Below, piece by piece: positions 16,832 through 25,966 of a DNA stretch of 64,000 nucleotides. The stretch is taken from NCBI GenBank assembly GCA_019636555.1, contig JAHBXH010000001.1:2080928-2144927 (forward strand). Reading direction: 5' to 3'. How positions within the stretch are numbered: the stretch's first letter is position 1; each line of letters starts with the position of its first letter. The notes under the pieces were generated by a model. The model saw only the letters and a list, made by a program, of their open reading frames with translations. It was not told where the DNA came from and did no database searches. The DNA is from Phycisphaeraceae bacterium. GTDB taxonomy: Bacteria; Planctomycetota; Phycisphaerae; Phycisphaerales; UBA1924. The translations under genes were made by a program, and so were the position numbers.

Positions 16832-17146
16832 ATGGCAGAAGTCCGGGGTTGGAGCCTTCACGACAGATTCTCGAGCGCCGCGGGACTTTTGGTCATCGCC
16901 ACTTTTTTCGCTGCCGCCGCATGGTGGCTCGGCACGGCAACCCTTTCGGCGAAAGCGGATTCGGACCGTCTTTCCCGATTCCGCGATCTTCAGAGCGGAA
17001 TGGTGTACCGAACCAAAGACGGGGGCGCGGGATCCGCCATGATCTTTCTCGGCGCCGGGACGTTACTGACCGGGGGAATCTCGGGGCTGAGCATTTTGGG
17101 GGCGGTGGTCGTGCTGCTCATGAGGCCGCCCAAAGAAGAGGAGTAG
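16832..17146 (+). CDS. small two-helix membrane protein, unknown
   Basis: 104 residues from ATG at 16832. Two hydrophobic helices (about 15-38 and 70-92) flank a polar loop with SRFRDLQSGMVYRTKDGG, and the protein ends PPKEEE. No known domain is recognised. It is divergent from top6B (77 bases apart) and convergent with the M48 gene, 12 bases away stop to stop. It looks like a real gene by its helix pattern and compact fit between neighbours, but nothing shows function. Confidence 0.6.
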   Translation: MAEVRGWSLHDRFSSAAGLLVIATFFAAAAWWLGTATLSAKADSDRLSRFRDLQSGMVYRTKDGGAGSAMIFLGAGTLLTGGISGLSILGAVVVLLMRPPKEEE

Positions 17147-17158
17147 CGCGACATTGGA

Positions 17159-17992
17159 CTATTTCTTGAGCGAATCCGGAACGCCCTCCGGGAAGGAGCG
17201 TTGAATCCACGCTTCGATGTGCTGGATTCGATTGCCGGGATCAGGGTGCGTGCTCATGAACTGTGGCTGACCCGATCCGCCCGACGCTTGCCGAAGAATT
17301 TCCATGACGCGGTTCATCGACCTCGGGTCGTAGTCGCTCGCAACCATGAATTGGAGACCGAGCCGGTCCGCCTCGAGTTCATCGTCGCGGCCGTATTTCA
17401 GCTGAATGAAGTTGCCGACAAGCTGAGCGATTTGTGCCGCATTCTGCGCCCCTTGCGCCGTATCGGAACCCGCGACTCCGACCGCCTGGATCAATCCCTG
17501 GGTGAGCTGGTTCTTTGCCATTTGTGCCGCGGAGTGCCGCGCGAGCACGTGTCCGGTTTCATGGCCCAAGACTCCGGCAAGCTGGCCTTCGGTTTCGAGG
17601 CGCGAGAACAGTGCCTCGGTAATGAAGATTTGGCCACCGGGCAGCGCGAACGCGTTCACAGTTGTTGAATCGGCGAGCAGGTGATACTCGAACGGATAAG
17701 GTGTGGCTTCCGGCGGCAGTCTTGCAACGAGTTGCTCACCGACCCGCTTAACGTGCGCCGCCGCAGCATGGTCGCTGCTCAAGCCCCCAAACTCGCGAGC
17801 CATCTCGGGAGCGGATTGCAGTCCGAGCACGACTTCCTGCTGCGGCGTCAACGAGATGTGCTGCGTCCGCCCCGTCACCGGGTTTTTGCTGGAATTCGCG
17901 AAGTAGCCAAGAACGGCGAGCAGCGCGATGATGCCGCCGATGATGAGGCGGGGCGGAACTCGTATTCGGCGACGATTGTCCGAGTATTCCAT
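17159..17992 (-). CDS. M48-family metalloprotease, membrane-anchored
   Basis: 277 residues from the ATG at 17992. It opens with a basic segment and an uncleaved-looking helix (LIIGGIIALLAVLGYFA), so it is probably anchored with the catalytic part outside the cytoplasm. The zinc site is HETGHVLARH (HExxH, about residues 150-160) with the downstream ELEADRLGLQFM supplying the third ligand Glu. FALPGGQIFITEAL just before is typical of the BepA/YfgC- and Oma1-like group. Such proteases act in envelope quality control. The gene follows the aquaporin gene by 44 bases on the same strand. Confidence 0.88.
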   Translation of the reverse strand: MEYSDNRRRIRVPPRLIIGGIIALLAVLGYFANSSKNPVTGRTQHISLTPQQEVVLGLQSAPEMAREFGGLSSDHAAAAHVKRVGEQLVARLPPEATPYPFEYHLLADSTTVNAFALPGGQIFITEALFSRLETEGQLAGVLGHETGHVLARHSAAQMAKNQLTQGLIQAVGVAGSDTAQGAQNAAQIAQLVGNFIQLKYGRDDELEADRLGLQFMVASDYDPRSMNRVMEILRQASGGSGQPQFMSTHPDPGNRIQHIEAWIQRSFPEGVPDSLKK

Positions 17993-18036
17993 GCGGAGCG
18001 CTCCGAGATACGAGCGTACTCCGACACGCAAAAGGA

Positions 18037-18666
18037 CTACTTCAAGTCTTCTTTTTGCACCAATCGAAAGACCAATGCTGCCGCCGCCGCGCCGCCGATC
18101 TGTGTCAGGATGTAGTACACGATGTGAATCGGAAAGATCTCGGAACTCGCGCAACCCCCAAGCGCAACCGCGGGATTGAACGCCCCGCCGCATATCGGCC
18201 CGGCGACATACGCCCCGGCAGCAACGGTCATCCCGATCGCGATCCCGTAATAGGAATTGCCCTGCACCTTCTTCACTGTTGCGACGTTGATGACCACGAG
18301 CGCAAGCAGAAACGTGAAAAGTGCTTCTGCCGCGAGCGCGACGGGGAGAGTCACTCCGGCACCCGGGGCAGGAAGAAAGTGCTTCTGGAAGATCCGCGCG
18401 CCAATCAGTGCTCCGAGGGTCCCGCCGGCGATTTGTGAAAGAACGTATGGAACGAGCTGCACCGCGGATAGTGAGCCCCGGATCATCAGCGCAACGCTCA
18501 CGGCCGGGTTGTAGTGTGCGCCGGAGACCCAGCCGCCCATGTACACGAGCGAGGCCAAACCGATTCCGATGAAGAGCGGGGCGACCGGATTGTCCAGGTT
18601 CACAGCAATCGCGATCAGAAGCACAAGAAAGAAAGTTCCGACAAACTCGATCAACAGTTTGGGCAT
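18037..18666 (-). CDS. aquaporin (MIP family channel)
   Basis: 209 residues from ATG at 18666. Six helices and the two half-helices of the MIP fold are visible, with both pore motifs: HYNPAVS (about 51-57) and AFNPAVALG (about 160-168). The length is a little short for the family (about 230), but nothing essential is missing. It conducts water, or small neutral solutes in some members, through the inner membrane. The residues around the second motif (CGGAFNP, with no Asp five residues after NPA) point to a water-type rather than glycerol-type pore; this is inference. Confidence 0.88.
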   Translation of the reverse strand: MPKLLIEFVGTFFLVLLIAIAVNLDNPVAPLFIGIGLASLVYMGGWVSGAHYNPAVSVALMIRGSLSAVQLVPYVLSQIAGGTLGALIGARIFQKHFLPAPGAGVTLPVALAAEALFTFLLALVVINVATVKKVQGNSYYGIAIGMTVAAGAYVAGPICGGAFNPAVALGGCASSEIFPIHIVYYILTQIGGAAAAALVFRLVQKEDLK

Positions 18667-18772
18667 GAGCCGTTATTCCTCTATTTCAGCGATACGACGA
18701 ATGGCGCGCCGTTCCAAGGCCGGCTTGTCCAATTCGCTTCTGGCGAGAAGCGAACTTTCCTGCCGAGAGCGA

Positions 18773-20407
18773 TCAATCCACGTTCGGCCTCATAAGTTTC
18801 TTGAGGAGTGGCGTAAGAATCAGAATCAGCACGCCGGCGCCGATACTGGAGACGACGAAGAGCATGAAGAAATCTGCTTGGCCGCCAAAGTTCCACGGCA
18901 AACGGATTTCTCCCTTTTCTACGCGCTCGACCTGGGCCGCGATCAGGCCGCCGCCCAAGTTGGCGATAAATGAAGAAACAAACCAGATGCCCATGAGCAG
19001 AGAAACGAACCGCACCGGGGCGGCCTTGGTCACATAGGAGAGGCCAGTCGGCGAAAGACAGAGTTCTCCCACCGTGTGAAGGAAATACGTCAGAAGGATG
19101 AAGAGCATTGAAGCCTTCACGACGGTCTCGGCGCCCGGCACCCCGGCCTTCGCAATGACCGCGCCCCAGACCATGAACGCAAAGCCCGCTCCAAGGAATA
19201 TCAGGCCGAGCGCGATCTTGATCGGCTGAGACGGATTGAGTCCTCGTCGCCCAAGCCCGACCCAGATCATTCCGAAGATCGGCGCCAGCGTAATGACAAA
19301 GAAAGCGTTGACCGACTGAAACAGCGGCGTATCGATGGTCGGTTTCCACCCGAAGATATCCAGTTGGCGCTGGGTGTACTGCTCGGTAAAGAGATTGATC
19401 GATGAGCCCGCCTGCTCGAACGCAAGCCAGAAAAACGCGTTGAAGAACATGAAAATGAAGATTGTGGCGACCGGACCACGATCGCCACGAGGCATGCTTC
19501 GACTGAACCACGCCGCCGCCACCACGGTCGCAACGAACAGACCAACGGCAATTGCTGAAGCCACGGTTGGCTGCGACGAGGTGAAATCGCCGATCATCCG
19601 TCGAATCGTTCCGAACACCCCGGCGTGGAAAAGTACTCCGGCAAGGCCCGCGAGCAGCACACCCGCGACCAGGAACATACCAGACCAATTCCGCCAGGCC
19701 CCCGCGGGCGCCTCTCCGATGGAGCCAAGATATCGCGGGCGCCCCCACAGGTAGAGAAGCAGCCCCGCGATCATCCCGACTGCCGCCGCGCCGAATCCCC
19801 AGTGCCAGCCATATCGATAAGCGAGGATTCCGCAGACAATATTGCAAAGGAAGGCGCCGAGATTGATGCCCATGTAGAAGATCGAGAAAGCACCGTCTCT
19901 ACGCGGATCACCGGGCTGGTACAGCTGTCCGACCATGACCGATACCGACGGTTTGAAGTGCCCGGTCCCGAAGACGATGATCGCCATTCCGAAGATGAAC
20001 ACCGACATTCCGGTTGCCGAACGGTCCAATTCGCCCAATCCGGAAGCCCCGAGCGCGATGTGGCCCGCGGCGATTAGGATTCCGCCGACCACCATCGATC
20101 GATGGGTTCCGATCAATTTGTCCGCGATCATCCCGCCGAACACCGGAAACAAGTAAGCCAAACCGGTGTAAAGGCCATACAAGGTCGAGGCATCTGACGC
20201 GCTCCACCCGCGCCCCGGGTTGTACCCGTCCGGTCGTCCCGGGGGCGGCTCGGTCATTCCCGTAGTCGGGCAAACCAGATACAGCACGAGCAGGCCGCGC
20301 ATGCCGTAGTAACTGAACCGTTCCCACATCTCAACCAGGAACAGCAGGAATAGGCCGACCGGATGTCCGAGAAGGGTTCTATCTGAGCGGGGTGCGGGGC
20401 GTTCCAT
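18773..20407 (-). CDS. proton-dependent oligopeptide transporter (POT/PTR2 family, MFS)
   Basis: 544 residues from ATG at 20407 (a TTG six codons upstream is also possible). The N-terminal helix has FLVEMWERFSYYGMRGLLVLYL, the ExxERFxYYG motif that couples protons in peptide transporters. IFYMGINLGAF in helix 5 and the later GELCLSPTGLSYVTK in the C-terminal half are also diagnostic. Up to 14 helices fit the length. It imports di- and tripeptides with protons. An insert near residues 60-75 (PPGRPDGYNPGRGW) is a loop seen in longer relatives. The gene is the first of a same-strand run with aquaporin and M48. Confidence 0.9.
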   Translation of the reverse strand: MERPAPRSDRTLLGHPVGLFLLFLVEMWERFSYYGMRGLLVLYLVCPTTGMTEPPPGRPDGYNPGRGWSASDASTLYGLYTGLAYLFPVFGGMIADKLIGTHRSMVVGGILIAAGHIALGASGLGELDRSATGMSVFIFGMAIIVFGTGHFKPSVSVMVGQLYQPGDPRRDGAFSIFYMGINLGAFLCNIVCGILAYRYGWHWGFGAAAVGMIAGLLLYLWGRPRYLGSIGEAPAGAWRNWSGMFLVAGVLLAGLAGVLFHAGVFGTIRRMIGDFTSSQPTVASAIAVGLFVATVVAAAWFSRSMPRGDRGPVATIFIFMFFNAFFWLAFEQAGSSINLFTEQYTQRQLDIFGWKPTIDTPLFQSVNAFFVITLAPIFGMIWVGLGRRGLNPSQPIKIALGLIFLGAGFAFMVWGAVIAKAGVPGAETVVKASMLFILLTYFLHTVGELCLSPTGLSYVTKAAPVRFVSLLMGIWFVSSFIANLGGGLIAAQVERVEKGEIRLPWNFGGQADFFMLFVVSSIGAGVLILILTPLLKKLMRPNVD

Positions 20408-20729
20408 GTGCGTTGAATGTAGCAAATCTCTGACGAAGGCGAATTCGCCGGCGACCCACTACTCAGCGGTCCCGCCGTCGCTTCGGCTGATCCGGTTGAT
20501 CACGTTCGCAATCAGGATCGTGCACGTTGCTGAGTCCAGGCGGCCGCAGGTCAAGCGCTTGTGCGTCGGCCGGCCGGTGGCATGTGAAGGGTGAACAACA
20601 CACGAGTGATCCGTTTCTCGTTTGGAGTGAGGCTTCGCGATTCGCTGCTCGCCTCGCCTGCGGCCCACCGTCGCCCTTGCGGGCTGGGTGGACGTAGGAA
20701 GGTCTCGGCTTCTTCTCTCAAGGAGCGAT
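20408..20729. other. intergenic stretch with no gene seen
   Basis: 322 bases between the start of the POT gene and the stop of the GT2 gene, both on the minus strand. I see no credible protein, RNA gene or strong repeat; it presumably carries the POT promoter and the 3' end of the GT2 transcript. Confidence 0.5.
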
Positions 20730-21773
20730 TCAAGGCGATGTCGGTCGGTTCACAGTCTGCCGGATATTTCTCGCGAATTGCCTCCTCTCCCGCGCTTTTG
20801 GCAAGATGCCGGAAGTAGGCGGAGGGCATTGTCGGGCGAGCGATTTCAGATCGGTCAGCAGCAAATCCGACGCGAATCGCTTTGGAAACTGAGCAATCGT
20901 CCGTCCCAAATCCCACCAACGACGAATTCGGCGGACAAGCCAGCCGAGTGTCCAAGCAACGTCGGCCTTTACCAACCCCCATTTTCCCGAGTGTTTCAGA
21001 AAATAGCGGCACCGCGATTCAAAGAAGTAGCCGGGCCACCGGCCGATGAGCGGAATCTGAGTCGACTTGCCGACGGAATGAACGACACGCGCCGCCGGCT
21101 CATGGATGACTCTCCAACCGGTATTGCGCACCCGGCGACAAAGATCCAAATCCTCGTAATAAAGAAAAAACCCTTCGTCGAATCCAATCACCTGCTCGAG
21201 CGCCCGAGCTCGCAACAGCATGTTGGCGCCGCAAACCCAATCCGCGGAACACTGTTGTTCGGGAATCCCGCGCGAATACCGGTCCATGAGCGACGGCACT
21301 TGCGAGGTGACGACGAGTTCGACGAGAGCCGTCGGATCTTGGCCGCAGGCGGCCATTGCTCGCCCGGACCAGTCGATCAAGCCTCCGCCGACTATCCCCG
21401 CCGCGGGGTTCTTGTTCATGACGCTCAGAAGGGAGTCGAGACAGCCGGGGACGGCGTGGGCGTCGGGATTGATGAGCCACCAGAAATCCGGGGCCTGCCC
21501 TCCGTTCAGCGCATCGGCGAATCCCGCGTTGCAGCCGGCGCCGAAACCCCTGTTCTCTTGAGCATCGATCCAGCGGATGTCGCCGCTTCTGCACGGCGGT
21601 CCCAGGAGCACGTTCAGAACTTCTCGCGAGTCGTCCGTCGACCCGTTTTCGACGATTGTCACCGCAATCGCACCGCCGTTCGAAGAGCATTTCAGGACGC
21701 TGCGGGCGCAGTCCATCGCCAACCTGGCGCAGTTGTAATTCACGATGATCACGCGGACAATCGGCAAGCACAT
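20730..21773 (-). CDS. family 2 glycosyltransferase (rhamnosyltransferase-like)
   Basis: 347 residues from ATG at 21773. The GT-A fold is shown by VRVIIVNYNCARLAMD, VTIVENGSTDDS, FGAGCNAGFADAL and WLINPDAHA, where the DxD-like site is PDA. VCGANMLLRARALEQV and GFFLYYEDLDLCRRVRNTGW follow, the latter containing the catalytic ED motif of this subgroup. The C-terminal ~100 residues are basic and amphipathic (WLVRRIRRWWDLGR), fitting peripheral membrane contact. These enzymes add sugars such as rhamnose to surface polysaccharides from nucleotide donors. No other polysaccharide gene is in the window, so the product is unknown. Confidence 0.85.
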   Translation of the reverse strand: MCLPIVRVIIVNYNCARLAMDCARSVLKCSSNGGAIAVTIVENGSTDDSREVLNVLLGPPCRSGDIRWIDAQENRGFGAGCNAGFADALNGGQAPDFWWLINPDAHAVPGCLDSLLSVMNKNPAAGIVGGGLIDWSGRAMAACGQDPTALVELVVTSQVPSLMDRYSRGIPEQQCSADWVCGANMLLRARALEQVIGFDEGFFLYYEDLDLCRRVRNTGWRVIHEPAARVVHSVGKSTQIPLIGRWPGYFFESRCRYFLKHSGKWGLVKADVAWTLGWLVRRIRRWWDLGRTIAQFPKRFASDLLLTDLKSLARQCPPPTSGILPKARERRQFARNIRQTVNRPTSP

Positions 21774-22037
21774 CCTTTCAGCGCGGCTGGCTCGCGTGCC
21801 GCGGCTCTTTCCCCGCTCCACCAGAACGACGATCCACTGAGCTGATTGCCGTAGAAGCGGCATCGGCCGCGACTCGATCGCATCATGTACGAGCCATTGT
21901 GACAACGAACCGTGAATCGAATTTCATCTCGATCGCACAAACACGCGGCGCATGACGCGACCTCGGCCTGATTTGCGGATATACATAGATGTCGGTCGCG
22001 GCACATCGCGCCGGCGGAGAATCAACGGAGGAACTCG

Positions 22038-23408
22038 TTGCCCAAACCCCGACCGATTGTCATTGTGGCCAATCGCCTTCCCGTTCATCGATCGGGAGAT
22101 CGGTTTGTTGAGAATGCCGGCGGACTGGTGACGGCGCTTGTTCCTGCGCTGAAGGCGCGCGGCGGCGCGTGGGTGGGCTGGTCGGGTTCGGCGCGTGCCT
22201 CCACGCGCTCATTCAAATATGAGAACTTCCGAATCCAGCCCGTCCAGATTTCCGAGGCGGAAATCGAAGGGTTCTACAACCAGCTTTCGAATCGAACGCT
22301 CTGGCCGCTCTATCACGACGCGATCCGAACGCCGGAATTCGATCACAGTTGGTGGCGTCCGTATGTCGTGGTGAACCACCGGTTTGCCAAGGCCGCGGCA
22401 TCTGTCGCGGCACGTAACGGCCTGGTCTGGGTGCATGATTATCACCTTCAGCTGGTCCCAGCCATGCTTCGCGCGATGCGTCCGGACCTGAGAATCGGCT
22501 TCTTTCTGCACGTCCCGTTTCCGCCCGAAGAGCTCTTTGCCTGGCTCCCCTGGCGAGAGAGAATCCTGGAGGGTCTGCTCGGCGCCGACGTCGTCGGTTT
22601 TCAAACTCAGGCCGCGGCACGGAATTTTTCACGCGCAGCCCGCGAGTATTGCCCGGCCGAAGGAACCGACTCGGAACTCATCTTTCAGCGCCGCAAGATC
22701 AAGGTCGCTTCATTTCCAATCTCGATCGATTTCAACTGGTTCGCCGAGGCCGCTTCGACACCGGAAGCAATCCGTGAGGCGACGCAGCTTCGCCGAAAGG
22801 TGGGCGCGGGCCGAAAGATCTTGCTGAGCGTCGACCGACTGGACTACACAAAGGGCATCGATCTCCGATTGCTGGCGTACGAAGCGATGCTGAAGCGCAA
22901 GCGTGCCCGCGTGCATGAATGCGTGTTTATCCAGATCGCTTCGCCCAGCCGAGAACCGGTGCACGAGTACGCGCAGATGCGCGTTCGAATCGAGCAGCTC
23001 GTGGGCCGAATCAACGGCGAGTTCAGCGAGCCGGGGAAAGTTGCGGTTCATTATTTCCGTCGCGGATTCACGCGCGAGCAACTCGCGTCGTACTACCGCG
23101 CGGCGGACGTCATGGTCGTCACTCCCCTGCGCGACGGCATGAATCTCGTGGCGAAGGAGTTCGTCGCGACGCGCACGGACTATTCGGGCGTGCTCGTGCT
23201 CAGCGAATTCGCGGGGGCCGCTCGCGAGTTGCGCCAGGCGACCATAGTGAACCCGAGGAACATCGAGGGAATGGCGGACGCGTTCGAGACCGCATTGGCG
23301 ATGCCCAAGAGCGACGCCCGCCATCGCATGGCTGTTCTTCGCACGGTCGTTCGCCGTCACGACGTCTTCGAATGGGCCGATGAATTCCTCAGGGCGCTCG
23401 CCGGATGA
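22038..23408 (+). CDS. otsA: alpha,alpha-trehalose-6-phosphate synthase
   Basis: 456 residues from a TTG at 22038; the start is fixed by ACGGAGGA 5 bases upstream and by homology beginning at IVIVANRLPVH. GT20 family motifs: ENAGGLVTAL (glycine-rich loop), VWVHDYHLQLVP, GFFLHVPFPPEEL, SVDRLDYTKGID and TPLRDGMNLVAKEFVATR. Reaction: UDP- or other NDP-glucose + glucose 6-phosphate to trehalose 6-phosphate, in the cytoplasm. It overlaps otsB by 4 bases (ATGA), so the pair should be translationally coupled. Trehalose protects against osmotic and drying stress. Confidence 0.95.
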   Translation: MPKPRPIVIVANRLPVHRSGDRFVENAGGLVTALVPALKARGGAWVGWSGSARASTRSFKYENFRIQPVQISEAEIEGFYNQLSNRTLWPLYHDAIRTPEFDHSWWRPYVVVNHRFAKAAASVAARNGLVWVHDYHLQLVPAMLRAMRPDLRIGFFLHVPFPPEELFAWLPWRERILEGLLGADVVGFQTQAAARNFSRAAREYCPAEGTDSELIFQRRKIKVASFPISIDFNWFAEAASTPEAIREATQLRRKVGAGRKILLSVDRLDYTKGIDLRLLAYEAMLKRKRARVHECVFIQIASPSREPVHEYAQMRVRIEQLVGRINGEFSEPGKVAVHYFRRGFTREQLASYYRAADVMVVTPLRDGMNLVAKEFVATRTDYSGVLVLSEFAGAARELRQATIVNPRNIEGMADAFETALAMPKSDARHRMAVLRTVVRRHDVFEWADEFLRALAG

Positions 23409-24181
23409 ACGACGCCACACGCGACATCGAGATGCTGGCTTCGGCGCCGGTCCTGCTTGTCGCCAGCGACTTTGACGGAACTTTGGCCGAGCTGGCGCCG
23501 AGACCCGACGCCGTGCGTCCGAATCTCGAGGCGCTCGACTCATTGCGCGAGCTGGGCGAGCTGCCTCGCACCTTTACCGCCGTCATCAGCGGAAGGGCGC
23601 TCTCCGATCTTTCCCTCCATTTGCCCGATGAGAAGGATCTCAAGCTGTTCGGAAGCCACGGCGGTGAGGGTTCTTGGCGCCTCACCGCGATGACGCCAGA
23701 ACAGAAATCAACCCTCGTTTCGCTCACCCAGGGCAGCCACAGTCTCGCGGCGAGATTTGCAGGCTCACTGGTCGAGGAAAAGCCGTTCGGAGTCGCTTTC
23801 CACTATCGCAGCGTTGACCGAGTGGTATTGCCGCGCCTGCTGATGGAGATTCAGAAACTCGGAGAGCAGTTTCCGAACGCCACCAGGCTACGAGGGATCG
23901 AGGTGGTTGAGTTTCTTGCGCTGGAGGCCAACAAAGGACGTTGCTTGGAGTGGCTGACGTCCCATGTGGGCGCGTCACGCACGGTTTTTCTCGGCGATGA
24001 CACCACCGACGAGTCTGCTTTCGCGGTGCTGCGAGCCCAAGACATCGGGATCAAGGTCGGATCCGGAGAAACCGTGGCAAACAGGCGAATTGCTGATCCG
24101 GCGGCTGTCGGAGTCTTCCTGAGAGCTCTCGCTGATGCACGCAAGATCGCCATCGAACGCGGAACGGCAGATCAGGCCTAG
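23405..24181 (+). CDS. otsB: trehalose-6-phosphate phosphatase
   Basis: 258 residues, ATG at 23405 overlapping the otsA stop. HAD-superfamily motifs are SDFDGTLAEL (nucleophile Asp and acid/base Asp, about residues 19-28), VISGRALSDL, SHGGEGSW and FLGDDTTDESAF (Mg2+ ligands). FLALEANKGRCLEWL supplies the Lys-containing motif. It removes phosphate from trehalose 6-phosphate made by OtsA. Length and order fit the OtsB family well. The downstream ndk start is 104 bases away, possibly a separate unit. Confidence 0.94.
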   Translation: MNDATRDIEMLASAPVLLVASDFDGTLAELAPRPDAVRPNLEALDSLRELGELPRTFTAVISGRALSDLSLHLPDEKDLKLFGSHGGEGSWRLTAMTPEQKSTLVSLTQGSHSLAARFAGSLVEEKPFGVAFHYRSVDRVVLPRLLMEIQKLGEQFPNATRLRGIEVVEFLALEANKGRCLEWLTSHVGASRTVFLGDDTTDESAFAVLRAQDIGIKVGSGETVANRRIADPAAVGVFLRALADARKIAIERGTADQA

Positions 24182-24285
24182 TTTGACCGGTGCCACAACC
24201 TCATTGTGAGTGCCAGCGCGATTTCCCAGCGCTTGGTCTTCGGACGTCCGGGCTAGTATTGCCCCCAATTTTCCCGGAGCCAGCC

Positions 24286-24756
24286 ATGGAAACCACGCTC
24301 ATTATCCTGAAGCCCGACGCCGTCCAACGGGGTCTTTGCGGCAGAATCATCAGCCGATTTGAAGAAAAGGGCCTCCAAGTCGTCGGCATGAAACTCATGC
24401 AGATCAGCCAGCAGCTCGCGGCGACCCACTACGAAGCGCACCAATCCAAACCCTTCTACGCAGGGCTGGTTCGCTTCATGACCAGCTCGCCCGTCGTCGT
24501 TCTCGCAGTTCGCGGCAACGGCGCCATCGGAATTGCCCGAAACATGATGGGCGCTACCTTTGGAAGCAAGGCCAATCCGGGCACGATCCGGGGCGATTTC
24601 GGCGTGAGCAATTCGTTCAACCTCATCCACGGTTCCGACAGCCCGGAAGCCGCGGAGCGCGAGCTGAAACTGTTCTTCCAGCCCGGCGAGGTGCTCAACT
24701 GGAATCGCGCGAGTGAGACCTGGGTCTACGACATGTCGGGCGGCAAACCGGAGTGA
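24286..24756 (+). CDS. ndk: nucleoside diphosphate kinase
   Basis: 156 residues from ATG at 24286; homology starts exactly at METTLIILKPDAVQRGL. The catalytic His is in NLIHGSDSPEAA, with RNMMGATFGSKANPGTIRGD before it, all standard. It balances NTP pools by moving the gamma phosphate through a phospho-His. The protein is slightly longer than the usual 140 because of a C-terminal tail (NWNRASETWVYDMSGGKPE), which is like the longer planctomycete and eukaryote-type sequences. RidA follows 3 bases after its stop. Confidence 0.95.
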   Translation: METTLIILKPDAVQRGLCGRIISRFEEKGLQVVGMKLMQISQQLAATHYEAHQSKPFYAGLVRFMTSSPVVVLAVRGNGAIGIARNMMGATFGSKANPGTIRGDFGVSNSFNLIHGSDSPEAAERELKLFFQPGEVLNWNRASETWVYDMSGGKPE

Positions 24757-24759
24757 GGC

Positions 24760-25185
24760 GTGGCCTCACAGCCAGAGACTCGGAAGATCCTGTTTTCCTC
24801 AGGTTCCATCTTTGAATCCGAAATCGGATATTCACGCGCCGTCGCCGTCGGCGATCAGGTTTTCGTCTCGGGAACAACGGGTTTCGACTATTCGACAATG
24901 TCGATCGCTTCCCAAATCGAGCAGCAGGCCGAGCATTGCCTGTTGAACATTTCCGCGGCTCTCAACAAAGCCGGAGCGACGATCTCCGAGGTCGTGCGCG
25001 TTCACTACATTCTGCCGGACGCTTCGGAGTTTCCGCGAGTGTGGCCGATTCTTCGAAAGCATTTCGGTGAATCACGACCGGCGGCAACGATGTTTCAAGC
25101 CGGGCTGGCGGATTCGCGAATGCGAATCGAGATCGAAGTTACATCGCTGCGCGGCTGCGGACAGCCCGCGAAGCAGAGAAAATAA
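24760..25185 (+). CDS. RidA/YjgF family deaminase-like protein
   Basis: 141 residues from a GTG at 24760, 3 bases after the ndk stop. The pattern GYSRAVAVGDQVFVSGTTGFD, LLNISAALNKAGATISEVVR and RPAATMFQAGLADSRMRIEIEVTS fits the Rid family, including the Arg that in RidA binds the imine carboxylate (MRIEIE region is I-E-I-E with preceding R). RidA hydrolyses reactive enamine/imine intermediates from PLP enzymes; other Rid subgroups differ in substrate. FDYSTMSI and PRVWPILRKHF point to one of the Rid subgroups beyond archetypal RidA. Likely cotranscribed with ndk. Confidence 0.85.
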   Translation: MASQPETRKILFSSGSIFESEIGYSRAVAVGDQVFVSGTTGFDYSTMSIASQIEQQAEHCLLNISAALNKAGATISEVVRVHYILPDASEFPRVWPILRKHFGESRPAATMFQAGLADSRMRIEIEVTSLRGCGQPAKQRK

Positions 25186-25203
25186 CGTTGCTGGCTCTCG
25201 AAC

Positions 25204-25422
25204 TCAGGCGGGCGACGCCGGCCGAATAGTCCCCACCACCGCCGGTTCCTGCGTCGCGATCTGATCCGCGATTTCGCGGCGATGGATCTCGACATGTCGC
25301 GGAAAATCGAAGGCGACGCGCACGCGCTCCCCCTTGATCGAAGCGATCCGGACCACGCCGATTGGATTGCGCGGATCGCCGATGACGATTTCTTCTCCTT
25401 CGCGACGCGTAATGACCAACAT
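25204..25422 (-). CDS. csrA: carbon storage regulator CsrA
   Basis: 72 residues from ATG at 25422. MLVITRREGEEIVIGD is the hallmark N-terminus, with Arg6-Arg7 close to the usual RNA-binding Arg44 partner region; VRIASIKGERVRVAFDFPRHVEIHRREI completes the family pattern, with Arg at the VHR-like position before EI. CsrA dimers bind GGA motifs in mRNA leaders and block or stabilise messages. The C-terminal extension (TQEPAVVGTIRPASPA) is variable in the family. It is downstream of the NFU gene on the same strand, 217 bases apart. Confidence 0.95.
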   Translation of the reverse strand: MLVITRREGEEIVIGDPRNPIGVVRIASIKGERVRVAFDFPRHVEIHRREIADQIATQEPAVVGTIRPASPA

Positions 25423-25639
25423 GAGACCACTCCCTGGCTCGTGCCCCCGGCTCGGGCAAAGTCCTTTTCACGGGAACCCGATCCCGTATGTCGAAACGGC
25501 CTTCACCACAGGCCTTAACCACCGAGGAGATGGTATACCACATCGAGCCGGTGTTTTGGAAGGAGAATCCGATGGATTCCGCACCTCTGGCTCGTGTAAA
25601 CAATGCCGATTCAATGACTTGGGAGCGAATATCCTGTCG

Positions 25640-25897
25640 CTAGACCACCGCCCGCACACCATGGACCTCGGGAACGTGTGCCTTCAGATTCCGCTCGATA
25701 CCCAATTGCAGGGTCAGGCGGCTCGAAGGGCATCCCACGCACGCACCATGGAGGCGTACCTCGACCGTGCCGTCCGGCGTGATCCCGACAAGTTCAACGT
25801 CTCCACCGTCGGACTGCACGGCGGGTCTGATAAGACTGATGACCTTCGCGACGCGCTCTTTGATCGGATCCGAGATTTCGGCGGCCCCGCTGTTCAC
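25640..25897 (-). CDS. NifU C-terminal domain (NFU-type) Fe-S scaffold/carrier
   Basis: 85 residues from ATG at 25897. The one-domain NFU protein has VISLIRPAVQSDGGDVELV and the CVGCPSS motif whose CxxC binds a bridging [4Fe-4S] cluster in a dimer. The C-terminus (IERNLKAHVPEVHGVRAVV) is standard. NFU proteins carry Fe-S clusters to target enzymes. It is divergent from the lipoprotein gene at 25967, with 69 bases between for both promoters. No other isc/suf gene is near. Confidence 0.92.
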   Translation of the reverse strand: MNSGAAEISDPIKERVAKVISLIRPAVQSDGGDVELVGITPDGTVEVRLHGACVGCPSSRLTLQLGIERNLKAHVPEVHGVRAVV

Positions 25898-25966
25898 TTT
25901 CTCATTCTAGGTGCGAACTTTCGAGGCGGGGGGACGTTCGCACCAGCACTTCGTAGACTCCCGCCC